From Ananas comosus (taxonomy: Eukaryota; Streptophyta; Magnoliopsida; Poales; Bromeliaceae), in the NCBI RefSeq assembly GCF_001540865.1, contig NC_033630.1:1707147-1771146 (forward strand): a stretch of 64,000 bases of DNA. The letters run 5' to 3'. Below, piece by piece: positions 60,770-64,000 of this stretch. Positions within the stretch are counted from its first letter, which is position 1. Each line of letters begins with the position of its first letter. The notes beneath the pieces are model-generated. The model ran no database searches and was not told the origin of the DNA. It was given only the letters and a program-made list of their open reading frames with translations. The translations under genes and the position numbers were made by a program.

Positions 60770-62452
60770 AGACAAATAAATATCTCTCTACATTTTGTAG
60801 AAGGGAGAAAGGATGCTAATAACAAAAGGAGTTCAAAAAGAAAGAAATGCAATCCACGTGAGGATAGAGTTCATGCGTGTGGGTCTTCTCCAATGCCAGC
60901 TACTACACAACAACAAAGAATCATTAATGGTTTCACAAGTAACAACACTACTTCTCGAAGTTAAGATTAGTTGTATATATACTCAAAGGTAAGATGCATT
61001 AATGGTTCATGTAATAATTTTAGTCTCTGCGCTTTCAATTTAAACACTTAGATTAGCTCATAAATGTCAAAAAGCAAATCTCAAGTTTCTTGTCTAAGAT
61101 GATCATTTTATTGTCATTTTAATTAACTTAAAAAATAATTCAATATTATTTTTTATGATCGAGAATTTAGAGCATGCAAATCAAGTTTCCATATGGAAAT
61201 AGTATATATAGGAAGCATCCATACATTTTACCCTACTACTTTATAATGGGGCATTTGGACTCTACAATAGCTAGAAGTTTCCACACAATGGCAATTATTC
61301 TTGTCAACATGACTTCTTTCCTGTAACGTGTGTTACGTTCCGAGCATGTGTTTGATCCCTGGGAGTGGAACGTGACAAAGAGTGGAGTTGTAGTTACGTA
61401 CATGAAAAGAAGAGGTTTTGGTCATTAAATGATGGTTTCTGATTTACATAGCATTAATGATTCAGAGAGATTCTTCTTAGTTCGTAGCATTTAACCCAAA
61501 GAGTGACACATCACGCATATTGCCTAGTGTACAAATACAATATTGCACATTACTTTCAAGCTAAGAGCTTTCAAATAATAACAAGTTATGTGTTAAAGTC
61601 ACTTCATTACGTGTTGTAAGTCGATGGGAATTGTATGTGGACATGGGACATGTTCTTTTGGTGGTGGCTTGTGGGTCCGGAGCCAGTTCGATTGTGACTA
61701 TCCTAGAATAGTACAAGTTATCAGAATTAGATTTGCGCAATGCATGCATGGGCCCTAGATGGCCCCAACTCTCAAATTATATACAGAAAATTGGTGCTTA
61801 ATTAATTTACAATGAATTAATCATTAGTTACTCAAATATCTGGGCTTAACAGGATTAGTTATTGTTTGCATATTATTTACGTAAGGATAATTGGCACTAC
61901 ACATTCAAATTAGAAAATTTTTCTCTAGTATAGCAGCAGCATGCAGGTTATTATCATATGCTTACTACAATTTAGAATGTAAAAAATAATACTTAAAGTC
62001 AAAGAAATAAAGTGAGTTATAAATAAGGTGGTTTTTCTTTAATAAACCAACGCAACCTGTATACTTAAAAAGTGGATGTATATATTACACCATATTCATC
62101 CAGGATTTTTTTTTTATCAATTCTTTTCTTAATATTAAAAATTTATAAGGAGTGTCTAAATTTTTGAGTAGAAATGCTACATGTACATCTAAAAGTAGGA
62201 TATAAATTTTATACCCTCCTGCCTAAGTGTTTAGACAATTGAGTTTTTATTAAAAAGAGCAATATTACCTATACACATATATAACATATATAGGTGTATT
62301 TACACACTAATTAACCACTTTGTGGCATATATTTGTTTAATTACTTGCCTTATCAAATTCTTTTTTTATTTTTCACCAAACTATCAAAAAATATTGTTAA
62401 CTCTTGAATCGAAGGGTGCAACATATACACTCCTCGTATGAGATGTACAGAT

Positions 62453-62500
<48 letters not shown>

Positions 62501-63312
62501 ACTAAAAACTCCGAGAGGATTTAGGGTTTCACTCCACACAAGCAAATCCCAAAAACAATTTACAAAACTTTATATACCGCTATGTTAATTACTTTCTATT
62601 TATATTTTACCTTTTAGAAAAAGTAAAGTTCATATTTATCTAATGCTTTCTCGCAGTTTTTAGTCAACCACTTTTAATTTGGGCCCACAAAAAATAAGGA
62701 TGCATGCATCAAAAGATTCGAAACAAGTGTTCGACCAACTTGAAAATATAATAATATAAGATTAAGCAAACAAGGCCAAAATAAAGACATGGAAAACCCT
62801 CCAATTACGCAAAAAAATCGTGGGAATAACCAAGCACGAAAGGTCGGTACTTGAGCTCAGGGACGAAGCTAGCACTCGATTTTGAGAGAAGCCAAAATAC
62901 ATACAAATTAAAATTTTAGCAAATAAACAAGATTTATGTAGTCAAATTTTTGATGAGAAAACATATTGACTAAATAATTAGTGTAATAAAAGCATTACCC
63001 TTTTAATATATACTTACTTAACTTCTAATTATTTTATTTATATTATTTCACTCAAATAACTTTGAAATTTATGAAATCTAATAATAATTCAGTGAATGAT
63101 TTAATTTCTTAATTTTTATTAAATATAATTGTGACAATTGATAGACTATTAGTTGACAGAGCTATTAACTTTAATGTAACCTTTAATTTAATTAAATAAA
63201 AAGATTATCTAAAATAATTAGAAGTTATGAAGATACTAAATAAAAAAAATAAAAATAAATTCAGAGTCGAGAGAGCACTATGTTAGTGCCAAGAACTTAA
63301 AAAAAAAACAGA
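60770..63312. other. Gene-free spacer
   Basis: AT-rich sequence without recognised coding regions. A T-run of about 46 at 62,454-62,499 may be a reverse retroelement tail, but no body is identified after GACTAAAAACTCCGAGAGG. Confidence 0.4.
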
Positions 63313-63320
63313 TTACTCAA

Positions 63321-63909
63321 TAGGGGTGTAAACGAGGCGAAACACGAGCGAGCTGGTGGTTCGGCTCGTGTTCGGCTCGTTATTAAACGAGCCGAACAGA
63401 GGCTGGCTCGTTAAAGTATCCAGCCGAAAATTCAGCTCGTGTTCGGCTGTTTAGCTCACGAGCGAACACGAGCTGGCTCACGAGCTGGCAAACGAACAAT
63501 AAATTAAAATGATTAGATTAAATATATATAAAAAATAAATTTATCAATCTTATCCATTAGACTTTGATCTAATAGTTAAAATTTTACATATAAATGAGTC
63601 TTTTTATAATTAAGCTCGCATTTATATTTTTTTTTAGCTAAAATAAAATAATAAAATATATATATATATAATTATTTATTTATATATAAAATATAAATTA
63701 AATAAATTATATAAATAAAAATATATGTATTCGAGCTGTTATCGAGGCGAACACGAGCGAGCTGACCTAGCTCTGTGTCGGCTCGTTTATTAAACGAGCT
63801 GAAAAATTCAGGTCGGTTCGGCTCGTTTACTAACAAGCGAGCCGATTTGAGCTCATTTCGAGCCGAACACGAGCTGGCTCGCGAACAGCGAGCTGGATTG
63901 CCACCCCTA
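63321..63909. mobile_element. hAT-like MITE with 8-bp target duplication
   Basis: 589 bp between perfect 8-bp repeats TTACTCAA (63,313-63,320 and 63,910-63,917). Ends TAGGGGTG and CACCCCTA are perfectly inverted. The arms are full of GAGCCGAACACGAGC-type words in both orientations around an AT-rich core. Its right end, read in reverse (TAGGGGTGGCAATCCAGCTC), matches the left end of the element at 22,170, so both belong to one family. Confidence 0.9.
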
Positions 63910-64000
63910 TTACTCAATATACTTTAAAATTGAATAAAAATATATTTTTAAAATTTTTCATATGTAAGAGACTATTATGCAAATTATGAAAAGTTGGGGG

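Overview
This window is nuclear DNA of a flowering plant, most likely a monocot. Its genes are intron-rich with GT-AG splice sites and plant-specific families. Several exons are very GC-rich (LRR gene, IQD exon 1, IQD exon 3) against AT-rich introns and spacers, and small transposon relics are dense. Gene style and repeats would suit a non-grass commelinid such as pineapple, but that is a guess; nothing here fixes the species. Most apparent ORFs in the spacers are chance or repeat-derived, and no bacterial, organellar or viral genes were seen.

Genes, left to right: (1) the 3' part of a HAD-class (VSP-like) acid phosphatase, + strand, 543-2229, 5' exons outside the window; (2) a single-exon secreted leucine-rich-repeat protein, - strand, 3645-4922; (3) a small conserved charged protein of unknown function, - strand, 8880-9140; (4) a 12-exon YbeY endoribonuclease/HAD-hydrolase fusion gene, + strand, 10207-14931, whose first and last exons are out of frame; (5) an OXIDATIVE STRESS 3-like gene, - strand, 15639-16318; (6) a group A MAP kinase kinase, - strand, 20518-23193; (7) a Derlin ERAD gene, + strand, 26006-29564; (8) profilin, + strand, 31171-34806; (9) an IQ67-domain calmodulin-binding protein, - strand, 48615-50519. 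They are unrelated housekeeping or signalling genes and do not form a cluster.

The spacers (notably 34.8-48.6 kb and 50.5-64 kb) contain no gene I can support, but are rich in small mobile elements. These include a tRNA-derived SINE family (at least six copies, one with a perfect 13-bp target duplication); a 5'-truncated LINE fragment whose 3' tail matches the SINE tail; two hAT-like MITEs with perfect 8-bp target duplications; two Mutator-like fold-back elements (one with a 9-bp duplication); a diverged fold-back family with four members; and a terminal-inverted-repeat element enclosing a GC-rich, gene-like core (Pack-MULE-like). I found no convincing new multi-gene system. The observations most worth a second look are the decaying HAD half of the YbeY fusion, the LINE/SINE shared tail and the Pack-MULE-like element. 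Exon boundaries were read by eye from splice signals, reading phase and family conservation, without alignment software.
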